NCBI RefSeq assembly: GCF_024346995.1
Contig: NZ_AP024887.1
Coordinates: 2,590,074-2,654,073 of the forward strand
Length of the DNA stretch: 64,000 nt
Origin: Vibrio palustris
Lineage (GTDB): Bacteria; Pseudomonadota; Gammaproteobacteria; Enterobacterales; Vibrionaceae
Direction: 5' to 3'
The first letter of the stretch is position 1. Each line of letters starts with the position of its first letter. A model generated the notes under the pieces. The model had not been told where the DNA came from. It worked only from the letters and a program-made list of their open reading frames with translations, and did no database searches. Below, piece after piece: positions 64,000-64,000 of this stretch. The position numbers and the translations under genes are program-made.

Positions 64000-64000
64000 G

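Overview
The window looks like part of the large chromosome of a Vibrionaceae bacterium, running up to just short of the replication origin. The evidence is the block mnmG-rsmG-parA-parB-atpIBEFHAGDC-glmU at the right end, three sites matching the Vibrio chromosome-I parS consensus, the hemG-trkH-yigZ-fadBA block beside an rRNA operon with four spacer tRNAs (Glu, Lys, Val, Ala), and the uspB/ftnA/uspA/rsmJ/yhiN neighbourhood. No transposase, prophage or CRISPR array was seen. oriC itself would lie just right of position 64000 and is not included.

Layout. 1-2519: ubiJ (5' part), ubiE and rmuC. 2623-3543: a DMT exporter. 3540-17886: an L-arabinose locus. The leftward operon araB-araD-araA-(173-aa protein)-araC diverges from araFGH, and a second sugar ABC operon of the YtfQRT-YjfF type follows. 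All three promoter regions carry direct-repeat AraC half-sites at exact 21-bp spacing. At the two transport promoters a CRP-like box follows the AraC pair at almost identical distance, so both transporters appear to belong to one AraC/CRP regulon. 17959-21540: ybaN, then gluconate genes gntK, gntU and gntR with tandem GntR operators. 21547-26603: yhiN, uspB, ftnA, uspA, a Lys-rich Cys-motif protein, rsmJ, asnC and a small unknown protein. 26699-30081: a Bcr/CflA-type exporter with a parS site inside its coding sequence, and an M24B aminopeptidase P. 30343-37246: betIBA-choXWV, which imports choline and oxidises it to glycine betaine. 37247-38090: two further parS sites and the fluoride channel gene crcB.

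38290-44700 is a leftward rRNA operon: 16S, tRNA-Glu, -Lys, -Val, -Ala, 23S, 5S, tRNA-Asp, tRNA-Trp. Downstream of tRNA-Trp lies the most unusual structure in the window. A 147-bp unit holding the 3' half of the tRNA-Trp gene plus an intrinsic terminator is tandemly repeated without any 5' tRNA half. It resembles in layout the rtT repeats behind tyrT in E. coli.

44770-50966: hemG, trkH, yigZ and fadBA with a FadR operator. 51073-59587: glmU and the complete F1Fo ATP synthase operon. 59776-63999: parB, parA, rsmG and mnmG. Coordinates are from direct reading. Start codons were revised where a Shine-Dalgarno sequence and family length favoured an internal start.
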